Below, in pieces: positions 7,248 to 16,353 of a stretch of 64,000 nt of DNA (positions are counted from its first letter, which is position 1; every line of letters starts with the position of its first letter). The notes under the pieces are model-generated. The model was not told the DNA's origin. It made no database searches and worked only from the letters and a program-made list of their open reading frames with translations. This DNA is from CAWGJC01 sp965276665 (GTDB lineage Bacteria; Pseudomonadota; Alphaproteobacteria; Acetobacterales; Acetobacteraceae): the NCBI GenBank assembly GCA_965276665.1, contig OZ255620.1, positions 3,224,001-3,288,000 on the forward strand, given 5' to 3'. The position numbers were made by a program, and so were the translations under genes.

Positions 7248-10130
7248 ATGGCGAGGTCGGGCGGAACAACGGGCTTTTTGTCGCCGCGCGAGGAGATCAA
7301 TTTTTCACCCGCCTCCGCCGACGAGGTGAAATATACCACCTGCTACATGTGCGCCTGCCGCTGCGGCATCAAAGTCCACCTCAAGGACGGGCGCATCCGG
7401 TTCATCGAGGGCAACCGCAACCATCCGGTCAATCGCGGCGTGCTGTGCGGCAAGGGCTCGGCCGGCATCATGCAGCAATACTCGCCGGCCAAGCTGACCA
7501 AGCCACTGCTGCGGGTGGGCGAGCGCGGGGCGGGCGAGTTCCGCGAGATCGAATGGGACGAGGCGCTCGGCATCGCCGCGGGCTGGCTCGGCGCGATCCG
7601 GCGGACCGACCCGAAGCGCCTCGCCTTCTTCACCGGGCGCGACCAGAGCCAATCCTTCACCGGCTGGTGGGCCAAGCAGTTCGGGACCCCGAATTTCGCC
7701 GCGCATGGCGGGTTCTGCTCGGTCAACATGGCGGCGGCCGGGATGTACACCCTCGGCGGCTCGTTCTGGGAGTTCGGCGAGCCGGATTGGGAGAACACCC
7801 GCTACCTGATGATGTTCGGGGTGGCGGAGGACCATGACTCCAACCCGATCAAGATCGGCCTCTCCCAGCTCAAGGAGCGCGGGGCGAAATTCGTCTCGGT
7901 GAACCCGATCAAGACCGGGTATTCCGCCGTCGCCGATGAATGGGTGGGGATCCGGCCGGGCACGGACGGGCTGTTCGTGCTCGCGCTGGCGCATGAATTG
8001 CTGCGCACCGACCGCATCGATCTCGAATTCCTGGTCCGCTACACCAACGCGGCCTGGCTGGTGATCCGCGACCCCGGCGGCGCGGAGGACGGGCTGTTCC
8101 TGCGCGACGGGGAGGGTCGGCCGCTCGCCTGGGACCGCGCCGCCGGCGCGGCCGCCGATGCGGCCACGCCCGGGATGCAGCCGCTGATCGCCGGCGAGGT
8201 GACGCTGCCCGACGGGCGGCGCGCGGTGCCCGCCTTTCATCTGCTCGCCGAGCGCTATCTCGGCACCGAATATGCGCCGGATGCGGTGGCGGATCGCTGC
8301 GGCGTTTCGGCCGGCGCCATCCGCCGGCTCGCCGCCGAGCTCGCCACCATCGCCTTCGAGCACGAGCTGGTGATCGAGCAGCCCTGGACCGACACGCTCG
8401 GCCGCATCCATCCGCGCATGGTCGGCCGCCCGGTCTCCTTCCACGCGATGCGGGGCATTTCCGCCCATTCCAACGGGTTCCACAGCTGCCGGGCGATCCA
8501 CCTGCTGCAGATGCTGCTCGGCGCCGTCGATACCCCCGGCTCCTGGCGCTACAAATCGCCCTATCCGCGGCCGATCCCGCCGGGGCCGCCGCCGGTCGGG
8601 CGGGATGGGACGCCGGACAAGATGCTGCTCGGCATGGCGCTCGGCTATCCGCTGGGGCCCGACGATCTGCTGCTCGAGGCCGACGGCACGCCCATCCGCA
8701 TCGACAAGGGGTATTCCTGGGACGCGCCGCTCGCCGCGCACGGCCTGCTGCATACGGTGATCGGCAATGCCTGGAAGGGCGATCCGTACCCGATCGACAC
8801 GCTGTTCGTGTACATGGCCAACATGGCCTGGAACTCGTCGATGAATCCGGGCGAGGCGATGCAGCAGCTCGCCGACCGCGATCCGGCGACCGGCGAGTAC
8901 CGCATCCCGCATTTCATCTACGCCGACGCCTATTATTCCGAGACGGTCGCCTATGCCGATCTCGTGCTGCCCGACACCACCTATCTCGAGCGCTGGGATT
9001 GCATCTCCCTGCTCGACCGGCCGATCGGCAACGCGCACGGGCCGGGGGATGCGATCCGCCAGCCGGTGATCAAGCCGGACCGCGATGTCCGCCCGTTCCA
9101 GGACGTGCTGCTCGATCTCGGCGCGCGGCTCGGCTTGCCCGGCTTCGTGACCGAGAATGGCGGGCCGAAATTCAAGGATTATCCGGATTACATCGCCAAT
9201 CACGAGCGCAGCCCGGGCGTGGGCCCGCTCGCCGGCTGGCGCGGCGCGGATGGCGAGGCGGTGGGCAAGGGAGCGGCGAACCCCGACCAGATCGCGCGCT
9301 ATGTCGAGAACGAGTGCTTCTGGCATTACGAGCTGCCGCCCGAGCAGGCCTACTTCAAGCATTCGAACCGCGCCTATCTGGAGCAGGCGCACCGCATGGG
9401 GCTGGTCGGCGCGACGTCGCAGATCGTGCTGCAGCTCTACAGCGAGACGCTGCAGCGCTTCCGCCTCGCCGCCGAAGGGCACGGCAAGGTGCAGCCGCCG
9501 GACAGCCATCGCGCCCGCATCCGCCGCTTCTTCGACCCGCTGCCGATCTGGTATGCGCCGGTCGAGCACGGGATGATCGAGCAGGCCGCCTATCCGCTGA
9601 GCGCGCTCACCCAGCGGCCGATGGCGATGTACCACTCCTGGCACTCGCAGAATGCCTGGCTGCGGCAGATTTACGCGCGCAACCGGCTCTACATGAATCG
9701 CGCGACCGCGCGCGCGATGGGGTTGGCCGAGAATGACTGGGTCTGGGCGATCAGCCCGCACGGGCGGGTACGCTGCCAGCTCGCGCTGATGGAAGGGGTG
9801 AACCCGGACACGGTCTGGACCTGGAACGCGATCGGCAAGCGGCGGGGCGCCTGGAACCTCTCCGCCGACGCGCCGGAATCCCATCGCGGCTTCCTGCTCA
9901 ACCATGTGATCGGCACCAACCTGCCGGCGCAGGAGGGCGTGGTGTTCAGCAACAGCGATCCGATCACCGGCCAGGCCGCCTGGTTCGACCTGCGCGTGCG
10001 GGTCGAACGGGCGCCGGCGGCGGAAGCCGGCGAGACCGCGCCGATGGAACCCGCCCTGCCACAGCCGCCGGGCATGAAGCGCCCGGAGAAGATCCTGCGC
10101 TACGACGCCGACCCCGTTTCCGGAGACTGA
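7248..10130 (+). CDS. soeA: Sulfite dehydrogenase molybdopterin subunit (SoeA-type, DMSO reductase family)
   Basis: The 960-residue protein is a bis-MGD enzyme of the DMSO reductase superfamily. An N-terminal [4Fe-4S] site is visible as C32-x2-C35-x3-C39 with C67 (VLCGKG). HGGFCSVNMAAAG places Cys157 where the molybdenum ligand is expected in the thiolate-ligated subgroup. There is no twin-arginine signal, which fits the cytoplasm-facing SoeABC sulfite-oxidising complex rather than periplasmic DMSO or polysulfide reductases. soeB and soeC follow directly. ATG 7248 is preceded by GGAGGG. The substrate is inferred by family resemblance; thiosulfate or polysulfide reductase relatives cannot be excluded. 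Confidence 0.85.
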   Translation: MARSGGTTGFLSPREEINFSPASADEVKYTTCYMCACRCGIKVHLKDGRIRFIEGNRNHPVNRGVLCGKGSAGIMQQYSPAKLTKPLLRVGERGAGEFREIEWDEALGIAAGWLGAIRRTDPKRLAFFTGRDQSQSFTGWWAKQFGTPNFAAHGGFCSVNMAAAGMYTLGGSFWEFGEPDWENTRYLMMFGVAEDHDSNPIKIGLSQLKERGAKFVSVNPIKTGYSAVADEWVGIRPGTDGLFVLALAHELLRTDRIDLEFLVRYTNAAWLVIRDPGGAEDGLFLRDGEGRPLAWDRAAGAAADAATPGMQPLIAGEVTLPDGRRAVPAFHLLAERYLGTEYAPDAVADRCGVSAGAIRRLAAELATIAFEHELVIEQPWTDTLGRIHPRMVGRPVSFHAMRGISAHSNGFHSCRAIHLLQMLLGAVDTPGSWRYKSPYPRPIPPGPPPVGRDGTPDKMLLGMALGYPLGPDDLLLEADGTPIRIDKGYSWDAPLAAHGLLHTVIGNAWKGDPYPIDTLFVYMANMAWNSSMNPGEAMQQLADRDPATGEYRIPHFIYADAYYSETVAYADLVLPDTTYLERWDCISLLDRPIGNAHGPGDAIRQPVIKPDRDVRPFQDVLLDLGARLGLPGFVTENGGPKFKDYPDYIANHERSPGVGPLAGWRGADGEAVGKGAANPDQIARYVENECFWHYELPPEQAYFKHSNRAYLEQAHRMGLVGATSQIVLQLYSETLQRFRLAAEGHGKVQPPDSHRARIRRFFDPLPIWYAPVEHGMIEQAAYPLSALTQRPMAMYHSWHSQNAWLRQIYARNRLYMNRATARAMGLAENDWVWAISPHGRVRCQLALMEGVNPDTVWTWNAIGKRRGAWNLSADAPESHRGFLLNHVIGTNLPAQEGVVFSNSDPITGQAAWFDLRVRVERAPAAEAGETAPMEPALPQPPGMKRPEKILRYDADPVSGD

Positions 10131-10134
10131 GTTC

Positions 10135-10872
10135 GTGACGTCCATCCCAACGCCGGCGCCGGGTGCGAAGAAACTCGGCCTCGTCATCGACCTCGACACC
10201 TGCGTCGGCTGCCATGCATGCGCGGTGAACTGCAAGGAGTGGAATGCAAGCGGCCATTCCGGCCCGCTGACCGATTTCGACGCCTATCAGGCGAAGCCCG
10301 AGGGCGTGTGGCTCAACCGCGTCCACACCTACGAGGCGGGCGAGGGGGCGTCGAGCCGCACCGTGCATTTCCCGCGCTCCTGCCTGCATTGCGAGCAGCC
10401 CGAATGCGTGACCGTCTGCCCGACCGGCGCCTCCTACAAGCGGGCGGAGGACGGGATCGTGCTGGTGAACGCCGAGATCTGCATCGGCTGCAAGCTTTGC
10501 TCATGGGCCTGCCCGTACGGCGCGCGCGAGTTCGACGAGGATGAGGGCGTGATGAAGAAATGCACGCTCTGCATCGACCGCATCTACAACGAGACGATGA
10601 CGCCGGAGGAGCGGGTGCCGGCCTGCGTCTCCACCTGCCCGGCGCATGCGCGGCATTTCGGCGATCTCGGCGACCCGGCCAGCGCGGTCTCCACCCTGGT
10701 CGCGGAGCGCGGCGGGTTCGAGCTGATGCCGGAGCTCGGCTACCGGCCGGTGAACCGCTATCTGCCGCCGCGCAAGCACGCGGTCGCGGTCGAGCCGCCG
10801 CCGCCCGACCCTGTAGGCGAGGGCACCGCGCCCGCCCTGCTCCGCTGGATCGACCGCGTACTGTCCCGCTGA
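10135..10872 (+). CDS. soeB: Sulfite dehydrogenase iron-sulfur subunit (SoeB-type)
   Basis: The 245-residue ferredoxin-like electron-transfer subunit carries four cysteine clusters for [4Fe-4S] centres: CVGCHACAVNC (about residue 23), CLHCEQPECVTVCP, CIGCKLCSWACPYG, and CTLCIDRI with CVSTCP. This is the DmsB/PhsB/SoeB pattern, passing electrons between the Mo subunit and the quinone-linked membrane anchor. The GTG start at 10135 lies 4 nt after soeA with GGAG upstream. Its TGA shares a base with the soeC ATG (TGATG). Confidence 0.88.
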   Translation: MTSIPTPAPGAKKLGLVIDLDTCVGCHACAVNCKEWNASGHSGPLTDFDAYQAKPEGVWLNRVHTYEAGEGASSRTVHFPRSCLHCEQPECVTVCPTGASYKRAEDGIVLVNAEICIGCKLCSWACPYGAREFDEDEGVMKKCTLCIDRIYNETMTPEERVPACVSTCPAHARHFGDLGDPASAVSTLVAERGGFELMPELGYRPVNRYLPPRKHAVAVEPPPPDPVGEGTAPALLRWIDRVLSR

Positions 10873-11816
10873 TGCATCCGGCGCTTTCCGTCATCTTCTT
10901 CACCACCAGCGCCGGCACCGGCTACGGCATGCTGATCTGGCTCGGGCTGCTGGCGGCGGCCGGGGTCGTGTCGCCGCAACCCTGGTTCGGCGTCGCCGCG
11001 CTCGGCGTCTCCACCCTGCTGTTCACCGCCGGGCTGCTCGCCTCCACCGCGCATCTCGGCCGGCCGGAGCGGGCCTGGCGGGCGATCTCGCAATGGCGCA
11101 CCTCCTGGCTGTCACGAGAGGGCTTCGCGTCGCTGCTGACCTATGTGCCGGTCGGGCTGTTCGGCCTGGTCTGGCTGATCGCCGGGCGGCCGGGCACCGC
11201 CACCCTGGTGCTCGGTCTCGTCGCCGCGGCGATGGCGCTGGTGACGGTGATCTGCACGGCGATGATCTACGCTTCGCTGAAACCGGTGCGGCAATGGCGG
11301 GACGGGCTGGTGGTGCCGAATTATCTGCTGATCGCGCTCTATGCCGGCGGGCTCTGGCTCGGCGCGGTCACCGCCTTCTGGCAGGGCTCGGCGGCGCGGC
11401 TGCCCGGCGTGGTGGCGCTGCTGTTCGGGATCGCCTCGATCGCCGGCAAACTCGCCTATTGGGGCCGCATCGACGCCGCGGTGCCGGCGAGCACGCCGGA
11501 GAGCGCGACCGGGCTCGGCGGGCTCGGCCGGGTGCGGATGCTGGAGGCGCCGCATACCGAGGAGAATTACCTGCTCCGCGAAATGGGCTATGCAATCGGC
11601 CGCAAGCATGCGCGGGTTCTGCGCATCGTCGCGCTGGCCGTCGGCTGGGCGGTGCCGATGCTGCTGGCGCTCGCCGCGATGCTCGCGCCGCCGGGCGCGG
11701 CGCCGCTGCTGTTTCCGCTCGCGGCGGTTCTCGCCTTTGCCGGGCTGCTCTGCGAGCGTTGGCTGTTCTTCGCCGAGGCGACGCATACGGTGACGCTGTA
11801 TTACGGGCGCAGGTAG
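10872..11816 (+). CDS. soeC: Membrane anchor subunit (SoeC / DmsC family)
   Basis: The 314-residue integral membrane protein has about eight hydrophobic helices. It opens with HPALSVIFFTTSAGTGYGML, the usual start of DmsC/NrfD-type anchors, and contains STAHLGRPERAWRA and SWLSREG, hallmarks of the family. It would anchor SoeAB to the inner face of the cytoplasmic membrane and exchange electrons with quinone. The ATG at 10872 overlaps the soeB stop (TGATG), so an upstream in-frame extension is ignored. Confidence 0.88.
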   Translation: MHPALSVIFFTTSAGTGYGMLIWLGLLAAAGVVSPQPWFGVAALGVSTLLFTAGLLASTAHLGRPERAWRAISQWRTSWLSREGFASLLTYVPVGLFGLVWLIAGRPGTATLVLGLVAAAMALVTVICTAMIYASLKPVRQWRDGLVVPNYLLIALYAGGLWLGAVTAFWQGSAARLPGVVALLFGIASIAGKLAYWGRIDAAVPASTPESATGLGGLGRVRMLEAPHTEENYLLREMGYAIGRKHARVLRIVALAVGWAVPMLLALAAMLAPPGAAPLLFPLAAVLAFAGLLCERWLFFAEATHTVTLYYGRR

Positions 11817-11820
11817 GGCG

Positions 11821-12675
11821 ATGAGCGGCTCCAAATTCTATGACAGGGCGGCGGACGACCCCGGCAATATCGTCGAGCTCGGGCACGTCAACACCCGCGT
11901 GCCCGACCAGCGCCTCGCCACGTTATTCTACGTCACCGGGCTCGGCCTGACCCGCGACCCGTTCCTCTCCACCGGCGTCGAGAACATGTGGATCAATGTC
12001 GGGCGGAGCCAGTTTCACCTGCCGACCGGCAAGCCGCAGGTTGTGGGCGGCGCGACCGGGCTGGTGATCGAGGAGCGGGAGGCGCTGCTCGCCCGGCTGG
12101 CGGCGGTGCGTCCGCATCTCGATGGCACGCGCTTCGCCTTCGCCGAGCGCGCCAACCATGTCGAGGCGGTCTCGCCCTGGGGCAACGTGTTCCGCATCCA
12201 CGAGCCCGGGCCGGGCTTCGGCAACGCCACGCTCGGCATGCCCTATGTCGAATTCGCGGTCCCGCGCGGCACGGCGGCAGGGATCGAGCGCTTCTACCGC
12301 ACGGTGATGGGCGCCCGGGTGGAGGCGGGCCGGGTGATGGTCTCGCCCGACCAGTTCCTCGCCTTTCGCGAGAGCGACGCGCCGGTCGCCGCGCATGACG
12401 GCAACCATGTGCAGATCTCGCTGCATGATTTTTCCGGCCCGCATCGCTGGCTTGCGGCGCGCGGCCTCGTCACCGAGGAAAGCGATGCGCATCAATACCG
12501 TTTCCAGAACCTCGTCGACCCGGAAGACGGGCGCCTGTTGTTCACCGTCGAGCACGAAACCCGCAGCATGAAGCACCCGATGTTCGGCCGCGTGCTGGTC
12601 AACCGCGACCCGGGCCAGACGCAGCGCGGCTACCGTCCCGGCCGCGACGGCTTCGTGTGGCAGGCCCGGCGATGA
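11821..12675 (+). CDS. Glyoxalase/VOC superfamily protein
   Basis: The 284-residue protein has two vicinal-oxygen-chelate modules: VELGHVNTRVPDQRLATLFYVTGLGL at the start and YVEFAVPRGTAAGIERFYRTVMGA in the middle. Candidate metal ligands include His23 and later Glu and His residues (HVQISLHDF). VOC proteins include dioxygenases, glyoxalases and isomerases; the substrate is not predictable here. It starts 4 nt after soeC and overlaps the next gene by 4 nt (ATGA), so it is probably part of the same transcript. Confidence 0.75.
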   Translation: MSGSKFYDRAADDPGNIVELGHVNTRVPDQRLATLFYVTGLGLTRDPFLSTGVENMWINVGRSQFHLPTGKPQVVGGATGLVIEEREALLARLAAVRPHLDGTRFAFAERANHVEAVSPWGNVFRIHEPGPGFGNATLGMPYVEFAVPRGTAAGIERFYRTVMGARVEAGRVMVSPDQFLAFRESDAPVAAHDGNHVQISLHDFSGPHRWLAARGLVTEESDAHQYRFQNLVDPEDGRLLFTVEHETRSMKHPMFGRVLVNRDPGQTQRGYRPGRDGFVWQARR

Positions 12676-13793
12676 GCGAGACCCTGACCGGCCCCTCCCT
12701 GCCGCCGGCCGATGGCGGGGATTGGAAGAGCGTGGCGCCGGAGGCGGCTGGGCTGTCCGCCGCGCGGCTCGCCGAGGCGGTCCGCCATGCCGAGGCGCAT
12801 GAGACGAACGCGCCGCGCGACCTGCTCCGACACCTCACGGAAGGCGCGTTCGAGCCGCCGCCCTATAACGAGATCATCGGCCCGACCGCGCCGCGCGGCG
12901 CGCCGAACGGGCTCATTCTCCGCCATGGCCGCATCGTCGCGCGCTGGGGCGACACCCGTCGCGTCGACATGACGTTCAGCGTCGCCAAGAGCTATCTCTC
13001 CTTGCTCGCCGGCCTCGCGGTCGCGGACGGGCTGATCACCGATCTCGACGAGCCGGTGGGCCGCACGGTGACCGATGGCGGGTTCGAGGGCGTGCATAAC
13101 GGCGCGATCACCTGGCGGCACATGCTGCAGCAGACCTCCGAATGGGAGGGCATGCTGTGGGCCAAGCCGGACCAGATCGACCGTAACCGCAACCTCGCCG
13201 CCGAGGGAAAGGCGCGCAAGGGAGATGCGCGCCCGCTCGCGGCGCCCGGCGGGTACTGGGAATACAACGACGTCCGGGTGAACCGCTTCAGCCTCGCTTT
13301 GTTGCGGCGGTTCGGCCGCCCGCTGCCCGAGGTGTTCGCCGAGCGGATCATGAAGCCGATCGGCGCTTCGGCGGATTGGCGCTGGGAAGGCTACCGCAAT
13401 TCCTGGCTCGCGATCGGCGGCCGGCAGGTGCAGTCGGTCTCCGGCGGCGGCCATTGGGGCGGCGGCGTGTTCATCCATGCCGAGGATCAGGCCCGCGTCG
13501 CGTTGTTGATGCAGCGCGGCGGCGAATGGGGCGGCAGGCGGCTCATCGATCCGTCCTGGATCGCGCAATCCCTGGTGCCCTGCCCGCTCAACCCGGCCTA
13601 CGGGTTCATGTGGTGGCTCAACACCGATCGCGCGAAATACCCCGCCGCCCCGGCTTCGAGCTTCCTCGCCATCGGCGCCGGCGGGAATGCGTGCTGGATC
13701 GAGCCGCAGAGCGGCCTCGTCGCGGTGGTGCGCTGGCTCGATCCGCCGGCGCTCGACGGTTTCATGGGCGCGGTGATGGCGGCGCTCGACTGA
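12672..13793 (+). CDS. Serine hydrolase of the beta-lactamase / class C fold
   Basis: The 373-residue protein carries the SxxK catalytic motif in FSVAKSYLSLLAGL (about residue 105), a YxN-like element in YWEYNDVRVN (about residue 200), and a late HWGGG stretch in place of KTG. This is the beta-lactamase/esterase/D-aminopeptidase superfamily. No signal peptide is seen, so it is probably cytoplasmic. ATG 12672 overlaps the VOC stop (ATGA). Its place next to a peptide-type ABC importer fits hydrolysis of an imported ester, amide or peptide; this is inference. Confidence 0.78.
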   Translation: MSETLTGPSLPPADGGDWKSVAPEAAGLSAARLAEAVRHAEAHETNAPRDLLRHLTEGAFEPPPYNEIIGPTAPRGAPNGLILRHGRIVARWGDTRRVDMTFSVAKSYLSLLAGLAVADGLITDLDEPVGRTVTDGGFEGVHNGAITWRHMLQQTSEWEGMLWAKPDQIDRNRNLAAEGKARKGDARPLAAPGGYWEYNDVRVNRFSLALLRRFGRPLPEVFAERIMKPIGASADWRWEGYRNSWLAIGGRQVQSVSGGGHWGGGVFIHAEDQARVALLMQRGGEWGGRRLIDPSWIAQSLVPCPLNPAYGFMWWLNTDRAKYPAAPASSFLAIGAGGNACWIEPQSGLVAVVRWLDPPALDGFMGAVMAALD

Positions 13794-13854
13794 ACCCGCG
13801 CCCTCCGTCAGTGTTGCCGTTCAGGCGGCTGTGACCGGGCGGGGAGGCGAAGCG

Positions 13855-15390
13855 ATGATCGGCAGACGCGGCTTCATCCAGGGCACGGCGCTCGCGGCGC
13901 TCGCCGCCAACCCCGTGCTGGCGGCGGACAGCTCCACCCTGACCGTCGCGATGGACCGCGACATCCAGGGCGCGCTGGACCCGGCGGACCGGCTCTCCTT
14001 CACCGAGGGCAATATCATCCGCACCGTCTGCCAGGGGCTGATCGAGTTCCGCCCCGGCACGTTCGACTGGCAGCCCGCCGCGGCGCAGGAGATCCGTCAG
14101 CAGGGCGATCTCGTCATCGCCTTCACCCTGCAGCCGGGCCTGCAATTCCATGACGGGTTCGGCGAGCTTACCGCCGACGACGTGAAATTCTCCTTCGAGC
14201 GATTCCGCGACAAGCTGCCGAGCGGCAAGCTGCCCACGCAGTCGAAGGATTTCGACGCGCTCGACCATGTCGAGGTGACCGGCAAATACACCGGCCGCCT
14301 GCTGCTCAAGACCCCGGCGCCGGCGCTCTGGCTGGTCGTGCTGCCCGACATCTCGGGCTGCCTGATCTCGCGCAAGGCGTTCGCGTCCGGCGCCTATCAA
14401 TCCGGCAAGACGCCGATGCGGCTGATCGGCACCGGCGCCTACAGTTTCGGTGAATGGGTGCCGAACCAGCACGTCACGCTGAACGCCAACCCCGCCTTCA
14501 AGGGCGGACCGACCGCCTTCCAGCACATCGTGCTGCGCCCGGTGCGCGATCCGAAGACCGCCGAGCTCGCGCTCCGCAACGACGAGCTGCAATTCACCCG
14601 CATCCAGCCAGCCTCGGCGAAATCGCTGGCCGGCGTGTCCGGCGTGCGCACGCTCGCACAGGATTCGATCAATTTCGTCTGGCTCGGCATGAACGTGCAG
14701 AAGAAGCCGTTCGACGATGTGCGCGTGCGCCAGGCGATGCGCGCGGCGATCGATGTCGATCAGGTACTCGCCGGCGCGTATGACGGCGCGGTCGGCCGGG
14801 CGTTCGGCCCGGTGGCGCCCGGCCTGCTCGGCTACTGGAAGCAGGCCCCGCGCTACCAGCGCGACGTCGCGCTGGCCAAGCGCCTGCTGTCGGATGCGGG
14901 TGCGAGCAATCTCCGCGCGAAGCTCACGCTGCTCAACCAGCCGCAATACCAATCCGCCGGGCAGATCATCCAGGCGCTGGTCGCCGAGGCCGGTATCACG
15001 CTCGACCTCGATATCCGCGATGCCGGCAGCTACTGGTCCTCCGGCGGCGGCGATGCCGGCAAGTCGCTCGACATGGCGCTGCAGCGCTTCGGCGGGAAGG
15101 CCGATCCCGCCTTCCAGATGCAGTGGTTCGTCTCCGGCGAGATCGGCGACTGGAACTGGCAGCGCTGGGCCGACGCGCAATACGACTCCCTGTTCATGAA
15201 GGCAGGGCAGAGCGAGGACCCGGCCGCGCGCGCCACGATGTACGTGCAGATGCAGGAATTGATGGACCAGTCGGCGGCCTTTGTCTGGCTGACCCACGAG
15301 CGCAACGTGTTCGCCTTCCGCGACGGCGTGCAGCCGGCGCTGCTGCCGAACGGCGACGACATGCTGCTCGACCGTTTCGCGCGGGCCTGA
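13855..15390 (+). CDS. ABC transporter substrate-binding protein, family 5 (peptide/nickel type)
   Basis: The 511-residue protein is a periplasmic solute-binding protein of the DppA/OppA class. The N-terminus MIGRRGFIQGTALAALAAN has a twin-arginine-like signal, with probable cleavage after LAA. LQPGLQFHDGFGELTADDVKFSFER is the family signature, and the C-terminal part (FDDVRVRQAMRAAIDVDQVL) is typical. The ATG at 13855 has GGAGG 7 nt upstream; a GTG 24 nt earlier is less likely. The cognate permeases follow. Confidence 0.88.
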   Translation: MIGRRGFIQGTALAALAANPVLAADSSTLTVAMDRDIQGALDPADRLSFTEGNIIRTVCQGLIEFRPGTFDWQPAAAQEIRQQGDLVIAFTLQPGLQFHDGFGELTADDVKFSFERFRDKLPSGKLPTQSKDFDALDHVEVTGKYTGRLLLKTPAPALWLVVLPDISGCLISRKAFASGAYQSGKTPMRLIGTGAYSFGEWVPNQHVTLNANPAFKGGPTAFQHIVLRPVRDPKTAELALRNDELQFTRIQPASAKSLAGVSGVRTLAQDSINFVWLGMNVQKKPFDDVRVRQAMRAAIDVDQVLAGAYDGAVGRAFGPVAPGLLGYWKQAPRYQRDVALAKRLLSDAGASNLRAKLTLLNQPQYQSAGQIIQALVAEAGITLDLDIRDAGSYWSSGGGDAGKSLDMALQRFGGKADPAFQMQWFVSGEIGDWNWQRWADAQYDSLFMKAGQSEDPAARATMYVQMQELMDQSAAFVWLTHERNVFAFRDGVQPALLPNGDDMLLDRFARA

Positions 15391-16340
15391 GCGCGCTGCG
15401 CTTCCTGCTCGACCGGCTGATCACCACGATCCTCGTGCTGCTCGGCGCGACGATCCTGCTGTTCGCGCTCACGCTGTTCATCCCCGGCAACCCGGCGCAG
15501 GTCCTGCTCGGACCGCGCGCCTCGCCCGAGGCGATCGCCGCCTTCACCCGCGCGATGGGGCTCGACCGGCCGGTCTGGACGCGGCTGCTGATCTTCCTCG
15601 GCCACGTCGTCCGCGGGGATTTCGGCACCGACGTGGTGAGCGGCAGGCCGATCTTCCGGATGGTGCTCGAGGTGCTGCCCGACACCCTCGCGCTGACCTT
15701 CGCCGCGATCGGGCTCGCCATCGCGGCTGGGGTCCCGCTCGGCTGCCTCGCCGCGTTCCGTCCGGGCGGGATCGCCGATCGCGCCACCGCGCTGCTCGCC
15801 GTCAGCCTGATCGCGATCCCGCAATTCGTCGTCGCGATCCTGCTGCTGCTCGTCTTCTCGACCTGGCTGCACTGGCTGCCGGTGCTCGGCACCGGCACGC
15901 ATCCGAGCCTCGGCGGCGACCTGCTGCGACTGATCCTGCCCGCGCTCTCGCTCGCCCTCGGCTGGGTCGGCTACATCGCCCGCCTGCTGCGCGCCTCGCT
16001 GCTCGACGTGCTCGGCCAGGCCTATATCCGCACCGCCCGTGCCTACGGAATTAGTGAGCTCCGCATCGTCGGCCGGCACGCGCTGCGGCTCGCCTCGCTG
16101 CCGGTCGTCGCCCTGCTCGGCGTCGGCGTCGGCCAGCTGCTCGGCGGCGCGATCTTCGCCGAGATCGTGTTCGCCCGCCCGGGCATCGGCACGCTGATGT
16201 TCGACGCGATCAGCGACCGCGACTTCCCCGTCGTGCAGGCCGCCGTGCTGGTCGTCGTCGCGCTGTTCACCCTGGCCAACCTGCTCGCCGACGCGATCCA
16301 GGCGCGCCTCGACCCGCGCGTCGCGGCGGGCGGCCGATGA
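15387..16340 (+). CDS. ABC transporter permease (DppB type), probable CTG start
   Basis: The approximately 317-residue membrane protein has about six helices. The N-terminal segment FLLDRLITTILVLLGATILLFAL is typical of DppB. The EAA-like loop RTARAYGISELRIVGRHALR contacts the ATPase. No ATG, GTG or TTG is positioned to begin the conserved N-terminus. A CTG at 15387 overlaps the upstream TGA as CTGA, so coupled initiation at CTG is my best reading. The frame is open further upstream inside the substrate-binding gene. Confidence 0.82.
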   Translation: MSALRFLLDRLITTILVLLGATILLFALTLFIPGNPAQVLLGPRASPEAIAAFTRAMGLDRPVWTRLLIFLGHVVRGDFGTDVVSGRPIFRMVLEVLPDTLALTFAAIGLAIAAGVPLGCLAAFRPGGIADRATALLAVSLIAIPQFVVAILLLLVFSTWLHWLPVLGTGTHPSLGGDLLRLILPALSLALGWVGYIARLLRASLLDVLGQAYIRTARAYGISELRIVGRHALRLASLPVVALLGVGVGQLLGGAIFAEIVFARPGIGTLMFDAISDRDFPVVQAAVLVVVALFTLANLLADAIQARLDPRVAAGGR

Positions 16341-16353
16341 GGACGGGAGGGCG

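Noticed and set aside
7305..10235. Very long open frame (976 codons) on the minus strand opposite soeA/soeB
   Set aside because: It mirrors the sulfite dehydrogenase genes in a high-GC3 genome, where one antisense frame stays open by codon bias. The translation is Arg/Ala/Asp-rich with no motif, while the plus strand has clear Fe-S and Mo signatures.
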